DNA of 64,000 nt from Nageia nagi (taxonomy: Eukaryota; Pinophyta), in assembly GCA_050084985.1 (NCBI GenBank), contig JBITNC010000001.1:200818001-200882000 (forward strand). Reading direction: 5' to 3'. The position numbers were made by a program, and so were the translations under genes. Positions 35,050 to 47,039 of this stretch are shown here, in pieces. The notes under the pieces are model-generated. The model did not search any database and had not been told where the DNA came from. It saw only the letters and a list, made by a program, of their open reading frames with translations. The stretch's first letter is position 1. Each line of letters begins with the position of its first letter.

Positions 35050-35400
35050 GTTCATAAGAAACAAACTATTCAATGATTTTGAAGTGATGGATTTTTCTCC
35101 TAATAGCTCATAAGTTGTTAGAATATCAATAAAAGTTTTAGCATTATGAGTAAGGAAATACTCCAACTTTTCTCTATCAGATAGTAATTTATTAATAAAT
35201 CAAATATAGTGAGGAATTCTATCTAATTATTCAATATCAAAATTATCATCAAAAGTATCCTCATGAATATTCAAACTTACAATTTCAAATTTAGAATGTT
35301 CAATATTTGTATCAAATTTATGAAGAGTTTCACCAAATATATCCATTTTCTTACTAGAGCTTCTAGAATCAAAATCACTAAAAGTATCATGGTTACTAGG
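35050..35400 (-). pseudogene. Unrecognised relict reading frame in the dependent element
   Basis: In the element's own sense the frame runs for roughly 115 codons with two stops: IFGETLHKFDTNIEHSKFEI, VSLNIHEDTFDDNFDIE, LLSDREKLEYFLTHNAKTF, IDILTTYELLGEKSITSK. It is acidic and looks protein-like, unlike its neighbours. I recognise no Gag, protease or host family. It could be a diverged Gag-like protein of the dependent element or a captured host fragment. Confidence 0.4.
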
Positions 35401-36879
35401 GTGAGGTTCTTATAGAGGTAGGTAAGGGTTATTCCTAACACTTCTCTAGATATCATTAAAATTAACCTTTCCCCTGGAAAATTTAGGTTACTCTATGTTT
35501 AAATCCATTTTTGAAACATAGGTAGAAGAAACCCTAGTTTTATCATTTTCTCTAGCTACTATTAGAAGAGCTTCAGGTAAGGGGATGAATATTAGCAAAA
35601 ATGGATTCATGAATTTTTAGAAAAGATTCCCTAGGTGAAGATCTAGGTGCATAAAAATATCAGGTTCACTAAAATGTAGACCCAAAAATGTGTAATTAAT
35701 GAATAAATACATAAAAAAATAAATGTTCTATGAATACAATGATATGCTCTATATTAGATACATAATGAATGTACATGAAACACATAAACCTAATATAGAG
35801 TGGGAAAGTAGCCATTTAATGTACAATACTCAAAGTAGAACAACAATGAATATTTGGAGGATTACAATCAGATTTTATATGAGCTTGTAATGAATATTTA
35901 CTAGAATGGTACCATGAGTCATTCCCAAAATTTGTACCTCTTGATCTAAAGGGCACACACCTTTGGCTACATGGGAATGTTATGTTGTTGGTTGTGTGGA
36001 ATTTTATGATTCATGTCACATGCAAAGTTGCATTAAGAGACATTATAAATTTGACATTTGGGAAAACCACCTATTAGAGAGATCTGATCAAGATGTCAAC
36101 CTTCACCTCTTGCATATAAAACCTACAAGGAAACAAAAAGGAGTGAAATATGACACATAGAAATAACAATAATGTTTTTAATATTCAAGATAACTTAAAA
36201 TATAAACCATGGTATATGATATCACATTATTCCTAACACATGGTATTGCAATATAATAGCACTTTATCTTGATTTATGTATTATTGTCATTTAATCATTA
36301 AATGAGTCTAAATAAGATTTATTAAATAAATAAAAAATCATTTTTAAGTATCTACAATTATATTCTATTATCAAAATATTATTTCTTATTTATTTATGGT
36401 TGTACATTAGATTATGGAGTAGTTTTTACATTTTTTAAGCATCAATTATCCTCCCAAAGTAGGACATTACATTTGGGGTGAAGTTTATGTTATTTAATTT
36501 CTATTTTTCCTCCATGATTAGTACATAGGAATAGTAGGATAATTATATACATTTTTTATCTATTCTTGCTTCCTAACTAGGATTTTGAAACTAGAGAGGT
36601 ATTTTACATTGTTGAAGTTAATAATTGCTCCATAATTGGGAGGTTGGATCTAGAAGTGCATTTTCATAGCTTAAGATCTATTTTTACTTCTCTACCTAGA
36701 TGTTGGTCTTATGTGTGAGTTTTCATAATACATTGCAAAATTTATCATTAATACCATTTAGTCATTAGAATACTTATATAATTTGAGATTACTTTAGCTA
36801 GTTTGAAGGTTAGAATCCAAATGTCCCTCTCTTAGTGCATGATTAAGTATTAAGCCTAGAAATGACTCATCTTATGGCA

Positions 36880-39420
36880 TGCCTAATAGGACATAACCCA
36901 CCTATTTTAAAGAAATATAAGATCCCAAAGGGTATTATTGATTACTCTATGAAACAAGGTTATTTATATGCTCAAAATTCATTTATAAGTACAACCAACT
37001 TTGGGAAAGAACTCATTAATGAAATATAATCCTTCTTAAGTGCAATTTGAGTTCATGTTTATAAGATCTTAGGCTAAGGAAAGCAACAATATTTTATGAA
37101 CTTGACTTGAAAGGAAATAATACTAATAGAAGTACTAATTATTTGAATAATAGCTCTATTCTAGCAAAACCCCTTGCTCAACCTGATAAATCTAATACAT
37201 ATTTCATCTAATGCTTTGAAGTCTCTCCTAGATTATGATGGCACTAGTAAAATATCTTATGAGCATTATCTTGATGTAATTTATATGGGAAATATATACA
37301 TATTCAAAGAGAACATAATGGTTAGGATCATATCATAATATTTTAAAGAAAATATATTAGAGTAGTATTGATTTTATACTAAATGATTCTATTACTACAT
37401 CAAGATATCTCGTTGAAACCTTCATCAAAGAGTTTGATGAAACTAGAGATTGCTATTATTTATTTATATATTTTACTACCATATAAAGTCATACATACAA
37501 ATCTATTATTGAATTTAATATTTATTTTGGTAATACATGGAGTGGTATATCAGCCCAAGGTAAAACACCTAACATCCATTGCATATATGTATATTCTATG
37601 AACTTTTACACCTAATCTAATTTTAAAAGTAGAAATTTTGAGTAAAAAAATATTACTATCATTGTATAGAGTGGAAACAACATTGTATGACTCATTCATC
37701 ATAGTTATAAATATCCTAAGAAGGTCCATGTCTCCTTTCACTCCATACATCACATTCCCAAGGAGACCCAACATCTGATGTCATCTATCCCTCCCTTGGT
37801 AGAGATACCTAGAGCTTCCTAGTCATTCACTGTAAACTCTATAAATGCAAGGGCATCTAGTTAGAAAATGATTTAAAATACCTAGTAAGCCCTCCTAACA
37901 CCTAGTATTCCTCTCACATTGTTGGAATCTCCTTCAAATACCTCAAATCAGGGTGAAAGTACCATGCAAATGAAGATCAATGAACTTAAAACTATGTTGT
38001 GTAGCATGGATAATCAATTCACTTTCTTGAAAAGCAATCATAGGTATGATGGAGGACTAGAAAGGATATTATCTTACATATCTAAAGAATAAATATCTCT
38101 CTATCAAAGAGGAAGATCAAGTACACTTATCAATAGATGACTCAAATCCTTATAGTGCAACTTGATGTATTGCTTATACTAAACCTCATGTGCAAGACTT
38201 ATGTCCAACATACCGATATCAAGCATAGCTTATGGCTAATGAAGGTATCATATATAAATGCATGAATATAGAATATCCATATCTAAATTTTATGAATATA
38301 AGTCTTGTAGATATAGGCATATTTTTCATTGAGATGAGTTCTAAAAAACTATGCTAAGTAATAAATATCTCAGCACTATCATCAGGATTAATATTTCAAA
38401 AGGAAGGTTCATAAACCTCCTCAAAGGAAAATATAATGATCAAAGAATAAAGTAAGAGGAAATAATCAGAAACCATTGAAAACACTAAGATCAATTTGAT
38501 AAAATAAACTAACAATTGGCTGATGAAAAGGAAAAAATTGCAATAATAATCCATTTTTCCTCACTAACTTAGGCTCACATAGAGGAACAAACTTACCATT
38601 CCTAGAAGATATTCATGAATAAATAAGGTAATACTACAACCCTAATCCCTTAAAATATTGTTAAAGAGATAAAATGTACCCTTCAAGAGTGTCATTATTT
38701 GATGCATTTTAAAACCAAGGGCAAATTGATCTCCTCAAAGTGGCCTTAGTTGCCTCAATCAAAGAGGTAGATTGGTAGAATTATAATATAGTATCCAACA
38801 AATTTCCCAAGATAGGGAAGATTAAGCACCCTTAGTTTTATATATATTATAGGTAGAGGGCTATGTGATTCATAATTATTTGATTGATTTTGATTTTTTT
38901 GATAATATCATACCAAAGATAATTGCAAACCTAATGCATCTAGAATGCAAAATAACTTCTAATAGAGTCTTATACCTAGAGGGAACTAATATCAAGACAA
39001 TTGGGGTAGTTAAACATGTATGAATAAAGTTACGCAAATGCCTAAAAATTTATGTTATCTAAGCTATCATGGTGGTAGATCTACCTCCCCTATTTGTCTT
39101 CTTCTTATATAGAGAATTCACTAATAAACTAGGAGGGTAGTTAGCCATGGATTATTTACATATAATGATTCCATACAAGGAAAAAAAGGTGAAAGTTTTT
39201 AATGATTCCACATCATCCTTACATGTTGAAAATATGTATTAGGTGAATATGACATATTATGTAATAAAAGAGCTTGTTATATTAATAAAAACTTACATTT
39301 AAAATATGAGAACACCATGAATTTCCTAAATTCAATATAAGAAGATGGACCAAGTTGGAGTAGGGATCCCTTATTGAAGGATGCTAACATATTCAATAGG
39401 ATCATTGTTCTTCTCAATAA
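36880..39420 (+). pseudogene. Gypsy gag/protease relic (lineage unresolved)
   Basis: The best part is 38880-39240, reading TSNRVLYLEGTNIKTIGVVK, IMVVDLPPLFVFFLYREFTN, LAMDYLHIMIPYKEKKVKVF. This resembles the retropepsin-like region of a plant gypsy element (the REFT..LGG..MDYSH pattern). Upstream, around 37950-38030, MQMKINELKTMLCSMDNQF could be a coiled-coil Gag part. Everything is stop-ridden. It ends abruptly near 39420, where sequence of opposite sense begins. Its left part was probably cut by the insertion ending at 36874. Confidence 0.55.
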
Positions 39421-39429
39421 TAGAGCAAC

Positions 39430-41040
39430 ATGCTTGGCTTCAATCTTCTCTTAGTAGTAGTGCTAAGTTTCCAAGACTACTAGGGGTCATTTGAACTCTT
39501 TGAAGTTCTTTTAGATATCTATCTTTAGGATTCTATACATTTCAATGCTTACCTTTTATGGGATGAAAAATATAATAGGTGTTGGTGCATCTTCCTCACT
39601 TTCAACCAAATCATGAGGAATACAAAACCTCCCAGTTGATTGACACACATCTATAGGATTTTCCTTTGCATGAGTAGTAATATGCTTTCCTTTGTGCATA
39701 AATTTAATTAATTGATGCAATGTGGAAGTAATAGCCCTAATCTTATGGATCCATGGTCTACTAAGTAACTAGTTAATGGCAATTTCACTTGAAAAATAAA
39801 CACTTTTTGATGAACCATTTTACCATCTACTTCAATTGGTATAGATACATATATGATATATTCCTTTTAAGTATTATCAAATACTTTAATACTAAAAGTG
39901 GTTTTTTTATTTTTGGCATAAATAAATGGAAAGTATTTTTCCAATAATTCAATAAAACATACATTGATATTTGAATCAATATCAATCAAAGCTTTTTTAA
40001 CAAGAATATCATAAATTACAGTCCTAGATTTTTCTCAATAACATCTTCACTAGGAAATTCACTCTCTTGAAAGAAAAGAATGTTACAAACTAAATTAATG
40101 TCAATATTGCTTACCAATTAAACAAATTTAGCAACAATAATATTGGTATCAACTTCAATTTTCTTAAATGCATCAAACAAAGCATCTCTATGATCAATTG
40201 ATAATTGCCAAAGTTCAAAAATACTTATCTTGGCATGAGTTACCTTTAATTGCTCAAGGAATTGTTATGTATTAGTTTTGCAAGGGTTCTTTATTCACTC
40301 AACTATAGCTAGATTGACACTCCCTATAGGTCTTCCTCTCCTAGAGGCACTATACAATTATTGATTAAAGATGATATTTACTATGATTTGTTTGATATCC
40401 TTTGAATATTCTATATGGGCCTCATATTGTATTTTTCCATCATCTAGCAATTTGCATAATTGCTTCCTCAAGATCATACATTCATTTGTTCTATGACCTT
40501 TAATCTTGTGATATTCATAAAATTCTACTTCATTGTACCAACTAAGTTTATTATCATGAGGAACTAGCTCTTATTTTGGATAAGGTTTAATTAGTCCTTT
40601 TTGTAAATAGGCTTGAACATAACCATAGGAGACAAAGATAACATATTGTTCTTTCTTAAATTTTTTTTCTTGAGTTTTTTATTTCTATTTGGATGAGTGT
40701 TCTTCTATGGCATGGACCTCTTTATCTTCTTTTTCTAATTTATACTTCCCTTAATTTCCTTGCTAGGATTTTCATATTTCAAGTTACCCATATCAATTAA
40801 GCACTTCTCTTTTTGGGAAAGCCTATGCACAATCTTGGTAAATGATAAGGTCATGTAATCTAGGGCTATGAAATTCAATTTAGAATGTATGCTATGGATA
40901 AACATAGATTTTATATGAGACTCACATAAGGGTTTAGGAATTATGCTCCATATATTTAGAAACCTTTGGGAAAATTTATCAAATTGCTCATTTGGACCTT
41001 GGATAACACTAACTAGATCTAAAATTATCATTTATCTATG
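39430..41040 (-). pseudogene. Tat-like gag and protease relic
   Basis: The minus strand shows a Gag segment (41031-40735: LVSVIQGPNEQFDKFSQRFL, HSIHSKLNFIALDYM), a zinc-finger-like FYEYHKIKGHRTNECMILRK near 40.5 kb (Tyr for the first Cys), FFQESEFPSEDV (~40.05 kb), and the post-protease block LLSRPWIHKIRAITSTLHQL (~39.75 kb). This matches the wording of the two other Tat-like elements here. RT and the rest are absent; it stops head-to-head with the plus-strand relic. Confidence 0.78.
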
Positions 41041-42304
41041 AGCATGATATTTGAAATGGATGTAAAATTCTGAGATAAGTTCCATATAGAAATTAATTGA
41101 CTTAGTAGTTAATGAGAAGTACCAATTGAGTGCATCACCTCTTAATATAATAGGGAATTATTTAGCCATCAAATTATCATTCATCCCAAATTTCAACTCA
41201 AATTTCATTTTAAAAGCCTTGATGTGAGCCATAGGATCTCCCTCAATATTGTATATAAATAATAGGTTCCACTTGTAAATTGGGTGCCTTAGTGTTATGA
41301 ATCTCATCATATAGTGAATGTTAATCCTTAGTCATGGTTGGAACACATCCAAACGATCAATTGTTTCCCCTAATGTTAGAGGCTTCACTTCATTCTTCAT
41401 TTTCATATAGGATCTTTTTGAGGTTATATTTGGTGGCTTCATCAAATGTATTAACCATGGCAAGAAAATATACAAGTTCCATTTCTAAAACACTTGAAAT
41501 GCAAGATTGTTCCTATCCAAAACCCTAGGATTTTGGTGCATGTAGTGAAGGATAATGTGATGTATGGAAAAAAATTTGGATTAAAAAATTATTATAATCA
41601 AAATAATAAGTATTATGATTATTTACAAAATAATTAAATTAACCAATAAACTATTAATAATAAGAAATCAATGATATAAAATATGATAATGACCTAACTA
41701 ACCTTGATCTCTAAAAGTTACATTTACAAAAGATAAAAATATATACTTTACCTATGATCATGAATGAAGGTGAAATTTGATTGAAAGAGGATAAATTATG
41801 AGCTTATATAAAGTATAGAGCTACTAATATGAGCTCAACCTAATAGCAATTCCAAAAACCTATAAACAATGCCTAGTTACCATTCCAAAATACCTCACCC
41901 TTTAACTAGATGTTGTCATATCACCTTTGATATATCGAATCTCAATCATAAAGGGATGAAAGATTGTAGGAATGTAGAGCTAAGAATATAACAAAATCCA
42001 AATATGATAGGTGGTGTTGAGAAATATCAATCAAGATTGATATAAGTATATTTACATCTATGAAGGATTCAATATTATATCATGTCATATCATATCTTTG
42101 ATCATACAAAACCCCTCCACCTTTATAGAAAATAGGTCTAGTGCAAAGGCACCTCCTTAAACTTATTGTGATGTTGAGCTGATCTATTACCATAAAACAT
42201 AAATATAGATGAGATAAAAAAAGCATTTATTTAAATAATTAAATAAATTATTTTAAATATCTAAAAAGGTATTTTAATTAAATCAAAATTCCTTTTTATG
42301 TGTT
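41041..42304. other. Uncoded stretch, probably leader of the preceding relic
   Basis: The first few hundred bases continue Gag-like sense on the minus strand weakly (to about 41.5 kb). After that I see only AT-rich sequence. No LTR edge was recognised. Confidence 0.4.
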
Positions 42305-42768
42305 AACAATATGCTTGGTTCAATTTTTCATCATATCAGATATCATCAATCCTTATTGGCATATCTAATTCTATCATAATAGTAGAACCTATTCTAAATT
42401 CCATTCCCATGCTAAGTTATTTAAGCCTAGTTCCTATGCTAAGGTTCTTTATGTTGTTGGTCATGGGATTCATACAACAAGTTTACCTCTCTTTGACAAG
42501 TTCATCCTATATATTCTTAGCTATGACACTAGTATGTATACATAGGTATTTATCCTACACTTGATTCTTTCTCTTTAGTGCATGTACTAATTTTACATCT
42601 TGACATCAATATAACTCATAATTGTTTTACTACACTGCTATACTTCTATTTCCCCATTATTCATGTATGTTTATTTGAGTTAATTAGCTTAAATAATACA
42701 TACTTAAATTTTTGTGTATTTAATTCATTTAGACTAAAACCCTAGGTGTACCAAAACACATATCAATA
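42305..42768 (+). mobile_element. Truncated Tat-type LTR (3' portion)
   Basis: Aligns with the later part of the LTRs at 43184-43915 and 59144-59954 (attcaattttcatcat-type start, catgctaag, acatcttgacatcaat) and ends ccaaaacacatatcaata, equivalent to the TCAACA terminus. The first ~350 bp are missing. Confidence 0.78.
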
Positions 42769-43183
42769 GTATGATTTGTTACCTTTTGTTGTTGGAGAAG
42801 AACTAACCATCACTATAATTATCTTTATGATCATATTTGTTGGTTGTATTTAAACTAACAATCACTATGATAATTCCTTATGATCATATGTGTTCATACC
42901 CATAAATAGGGTATCTTTTTGTTTCCATGATAATATGACTTTTATGTGTTTATTGCCATCTTTGTTGGTTGGGTTTGAACTAACCATTACTATGAGTTCT
43001 TTTTCTGATCATATGTATGCATCCATGAATGAGAAAATAGGTATTTATTTGACAATTTGCATCTATCAATAGGATATTTAGTTCTTTCATGACTATGTAT
43101 GCATATTATATTCATCCTTCCTCTTTATTGATATATCATTTGTGATAATATGTTGTGTATTAGTCCATGAATGGGATGCTTAG
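42769..43183 (+). repeat. Tat 3' UTR with repeated motif
   Basis: The motif aactaacmatcactatga recurs at about 42801, 42853 and 42978, each followed by a gatcatatgt-like segment. It belongs to the older Tat-like element interrupted at 43183/43184; the continuation is at 59955-60344. Confidence 0.6.
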
Positions 43184-43915
43184 TGTTGACACCTAAAAGT
43201 GGTCCCCTTAACATAGTCCCACTTAGGTGCAACTTAACACACACATTTAATCATTTTTTATAACATTTTCATCATATTTTAACTTATTATCATATATTTC
43301 TCAAGTTGTGTTCTTATATTTTATATTAGGTACACCTATATGGCTTCAAATAATATTTAAGGGATCAAATGGTGAATTATGCTTCATATAAATATAAGTA
43401 TCTCCAACTTGGGGAAGGCATGTTAATACTACATATCAATAGTTGGTACCCTACACTTGGGTATTTTTAAATGCTACCTATTGAGACTCAAATCTTGTTA
43501 TAAATCGAGTGAATATTTATTTTTCACTTCCATGATCATATGTTTGATTCAAATTTTCATCATCTTTGTTGTTATCGATCCTTATTGGTGAACCTAATTC
43601 TTCAAGAATTTCCACCTTGTATTGACATCATACCCAAGTTGAGCTTTCAAATATTAGTTCCCATGATAGCATTTCAATTTCAATTGGCCTTGGGGTTTGC
43701 ACAACAAGATCACCTCTCTTTGAAAATTTCATATGTCAAAACCTTGATATTGACATAGGTAAGGAATTTGGGTATTTGTCTTTCACTCGATACCCTTCTC
43801 TTTAGTGCAAGTAGTTGTGTTTTACATCTTAACATCAATGTAATTTTGTTATTTTGTTACTAATTTTAGTACATTAATATTAAAACCCTAAGCTATACTA
43901 AACCATATATCAACA
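43184..43915 (+). mobile_element. 5' LTR of the 16.8-kb Tat-like element
   Basis: 732 bp, from TGTTGACACCTAAAAGTGG to CATATATCAACA. It is followed by tattgacacccatc, which may be a decayed tggcgcc-type primer site. It differs visibly from the 3' LTR (perhaps 15-20% by eye), so the insertion is old. Confidence 0.85.
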
Positions 43916-44089
43916 TATTGACACCCATCTTTTATCGCATTTTCTTTCTTTGAATTAGGGTTAGAATATAAGTGCTCTTAAACTTACCCATATTTTACAT
44001 CAAGAACCCTAGGGTTCTTGGTTGTATTTTGATCTAGATTTTATGAATGTGACATAAATATAAAAAATAACTCCTAAATTCTTGACCAA

Positions 44090-44650
44090 AATAATGGAAA
44101 TGCTTGATTTTGAAGCTCATATTGCTCATCTTGAGGGTCTTGAATACATTATGGAGCTTAAATATAGGGTTAATGAGTATTTAAAAGTTAAATATTTTCT
44201 TATGAGTTTAACCAATGAAGCATGAAAGTGGTATCATAGCTTGGAACTAGTTTCTATAATATCTTATCAGCAATTAAATGATTAGTTCAAATCTTACATC
44301 AAGTGCAATGTAAAGAAAGTAGTTGATTTGACAAATTTGACCTGTTGCAAGTAAGGAAAAATGAAGAGGTTGGAAAATTCCACTCCTAGATTCATCAAGC
44401 TTTGAAGGTCTATCGAACAAAAAGTGAAATAGAGATTCTTTGCAAAGATATTTATTTAAAATATTTATCCTATTATTGGTTAAAAAGGTTTTGATAATGT
44501 TAATGGTTTATTTATGTATATGATTCATTTACTTATTAAGAAAGAGGAGTTCTTAGTAAGGTCTAATTTGCTTAAGTATACATCCTCCTCATCCAAGAAA
44601 GATAATAGTAGGAAGCCATATAAAAAAAGGATGATAATTTAGTTAATAGT
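44090..44650 (+). pseudogene. Gag of the 16.8-kb Tat-like element
   Basis: Reads LMSLTNEA*KWYHSLELVSI, then SYQQLND*FKSYIKCNVKKV, VDLTNLT, STPRFIKL, and the Lys-rich tail SSSSKKDNSRKPYKKR. This is the same Gag domain as in the minus-strand element at 24.5 kb (LITSY..LKDKFKNHFKYN). Several stops are present; no intact zinc finger was seen downstream. Confidence 0.75.
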
Positions 44651-45229
44651 TTTGAACCATACCACAAAGGAAAACTTAAGGATAGAAAATCAACTAAAGA
44701 TATGTATCCATTACCAATAAACCCTAACAAAATATTTGAATATTATCTAGATAAGGGTTTAATTGAATGAATTTAAGGAAAAGAATATGGCCATAATGAT
44801 TAGAAACCTAATTGGTATAGGGAAAATTAATTTTCTAAATATCATAAAATCAAAGAACATAATATAATATGTTGCTATGTTTTAAGAAAAAAAGTTAAAA
44901 TATTTGTTAGATAGTGGTACAATTTCATATGAAAATGATGTGCTCAAAGTAAAAAATTAGTACCTACCTTCTATTAGCAGGGTAAATATGATTGTTTATG
45001 ATGATAATGGTAAACCTATTAAATTTGATGATGAATACAATGCAAAATCAAATTCATATGTAGGTTCATATTTGGAACAAACATGCAATGCAGCCACATG
45101 ATCAAAGAAAGGTATTCCTAACCTGATTTCTTATTCAAAAGAGGTACCTACTAAATATTCCCTTAAGAAAATGAGGAAAAATAAGTGCAAAAATGAATAT
45201 TTTACAAAACCTTAAAAAAAAATGCTAAA

Positions 45230-45910
45230 ATTAGTTTGCTTGAACTATTTGAAACATTTGAAGAACATAGACTAGCATTGTTTGAACTTCTTATCAGCAT
45301 TGATGTTGATATGGATATTTCTACTAGCTTATTGGTAGGAATGACTAGTTGTTTCAAGAAAGTTATCACATTTACTAAATATAAAATTACTAGTTATGAT
45401 ATCATTAATAAATGCTTTTCAATTCATATATTTGTAAAGCTACTAGGAAAAATAGTCAAGCATGCATTTGTAGATGGTGGTGTAGGTTTGAACATTTGTT
45501 CCATTGACTTCCTCAAGAAGTTTGGTGATAAGTTGATGCCAAATTTTATATGAAATGAGTACAAGATCATAGGTTATGCTAGTAATAACAAAGCATATAT
45601 TGGATATATCATACTACCTACTTAATTGGGACTAAATATAGTAAGTTATGACCTATGTGCTAGACAAGAAACTTCCTTATGACATCCTCCTTAGGAGACC
45701 TATGAGGTGCATACCATATACATTACATAGATTGATTAAATTTAACCATGATGGATAGGAATATGTAGTCAAAGAAGTGGATGAAAATCTAAACATGATT
45801 TCATAAATTTTAAATACCATAGTCCAATACAAAAATATGTAAATCCATGAGGATAATGATGAAGATAGTGAGGAAGATGAAGAGGATAGTGATACTATGT
45901 AGTTGTACAT
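45230..45910 (+). pseudogene. Retropepsin region of the 16.8-kb Tat-like element
   Basis: A 105-codon open frame (45236-45553) ends in AFVDGGVGLNICSIDFLKKF, a protease active-site segment with Asp-Gly-Gly. After a stop the conserved post-protease block follows: LRRPMRCIPYTLHRLIKFNH and EYVVKEVDENLNMIS, then an acidic stretch DNDEDSEEDEEDSD. The antisense of that acidic stretch produces a Ser-rich open frame (45677-45928), which is not a gene. Confidence 0.82.
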
Positions 45911-47039
45911 ATAAGTAGGTATTGGCATATATGTATTTAGTCATAAGGTCATCAAAGATGATATTAGATAGTTGGGTAAACATAAAAAATCTTAATATGA
46001 CCAATTTTTGTACCAACATCAATTTCCACCCGCATCCCAACGCTCGTACTACCCTCATTATCGTAAGCATAGTCAAGATTAATAAGAATCAGAAGATGAT
46101 ATCAATATGAGATTGTACAATACCAACACTTCAGCATTAGAGTTATATTCAAATATAGATAATGGAAAAATGGTAACTTACATAATGGTCAATAAGAAAA
46201 ATAGATAGATTAGATATCATGCACCATTGATTCCATAATATATGGAATCTAGATGATACAAAGGTAAAGGCCTTAGTAGAGATGCATAGGGAATTGAAGA
46301 GTTACCTACAAATAAGTTTAATTGAAATGAAGGTAAGAGTGGCTTAGGAACAAAGAAGGTAAATCATAATAATTTGGTTTCCTATAGTATTAATGAAGAG
46401 TTTGAGGTAGAATCTGAGTTGTAGTTGATCAACATGGTTGAATTTACATCAAAAAAATAAGGGAAAATCTTCTAGGAAGATTAACACCCATGCTATTTTA
46501 AGATTTTGAGCCAATATCTATGCCCATGCTAACCCTAGCACTTGCACTAAGAAAATAGATTATGATTCATCTTACACTATGTTTAATAGAATATTTTGAA
46601 GGTCTATTAATATGTTTAAAATGGATCATGCACTCCTAAACATAATGGGGGCATGATCAGATTTCAAATCATTCCATCCCAAGAGGCAAGGTAAGGTTTC
46701 ATATCATCCTAATTTCTATTTCATATAAGATATGGAGGAAATAGTATATTTTTTCCTACTACACTATCCTACCTTTTTTCATTACCTAAAGTGGGCTAGG
46801 TAGCTAGGGATGTATGTGTGTGTGATATTCATTCTCTTATATCATAATAGCATTGGGGTATTACCTAATCTATCTCAACCTAGTGATGAGATACCATATT
46901 TTAATGAGCCTCATATGTAGATCAAGATTCACATAGAATTTATGCTAAAGATCATTTAGATCATAATAGGAATCATTAGGGAAGTTAAGAAAATGTATCA
47001 TCAGTTCTAGATAGAGTTCAAGGACATGTTTTCTTAGGA

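Larger units (their letters stand above)
33416..36356 (-). mobile_element. Non-autonomous LTR element inserted in the 3' LTR
   Basis: The right LTR (35675-36356) starts TGTAGACCCAAAAATG and ends AGTATCTACA; the left LTR (~33416-34088) is shortened near its outer end. The reverse complement of 34089-34105 contains aaagaagggaaaaa, a polypurine tract, so it reads on the minus strand. The ends and tract match the three-LTR element at 18785-21388, so both belong to one superfamily of dependent elements. The 1586-bp internal region has no pol; it carries an unrecognised relict reading frame and short direct repeats. No clean target duplication is visible, because the left edge has suffered a deletion. 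Confidence 0.85.
26532..36874 (+). mobile_element. Chromovirus-type LTR element lacking RT/RNase H/integrase
   Basis: Long LTRs start TGTAATATC. Target duplication TGGCA lies at 26527-26531 and 36875-36879. A primer site (tggtatcaaagcc) follows the 5' LTR and a purine tract (tggggagggact) precedes the 3' LTR. The internal ~4.4 kb holds a degenerate ~61-bp repeat array, a copia-type segment (~29.0-30.2 kb) and a protease remnant, but none of the core pol domains. The 3' LTR was later split by another element (33416-36356). It resembles a LARD-type dependent derivative of a chromovirus. Confidence 0.9.
32506..36874 (+). mobile_element. 3' LTR of the chromovirus-type element, interrupted
   Basis: LTR sequence at 32506-33415 and 36357-36874, split by a non-autonomous LTR element. 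Compared with the 5' LTR, roughly 150 bp around the insertion point is missing (the segment after gggacttatagg). The end cttatggca contains the TGGCA target copy. Confidence 0.88.

Noticed and set aside
45677-45928. Ser-rich minus-strand frame
   Set aside because: Antisense of an acidic Asp/Glu stretch in the Tat-like protease-RT linker.
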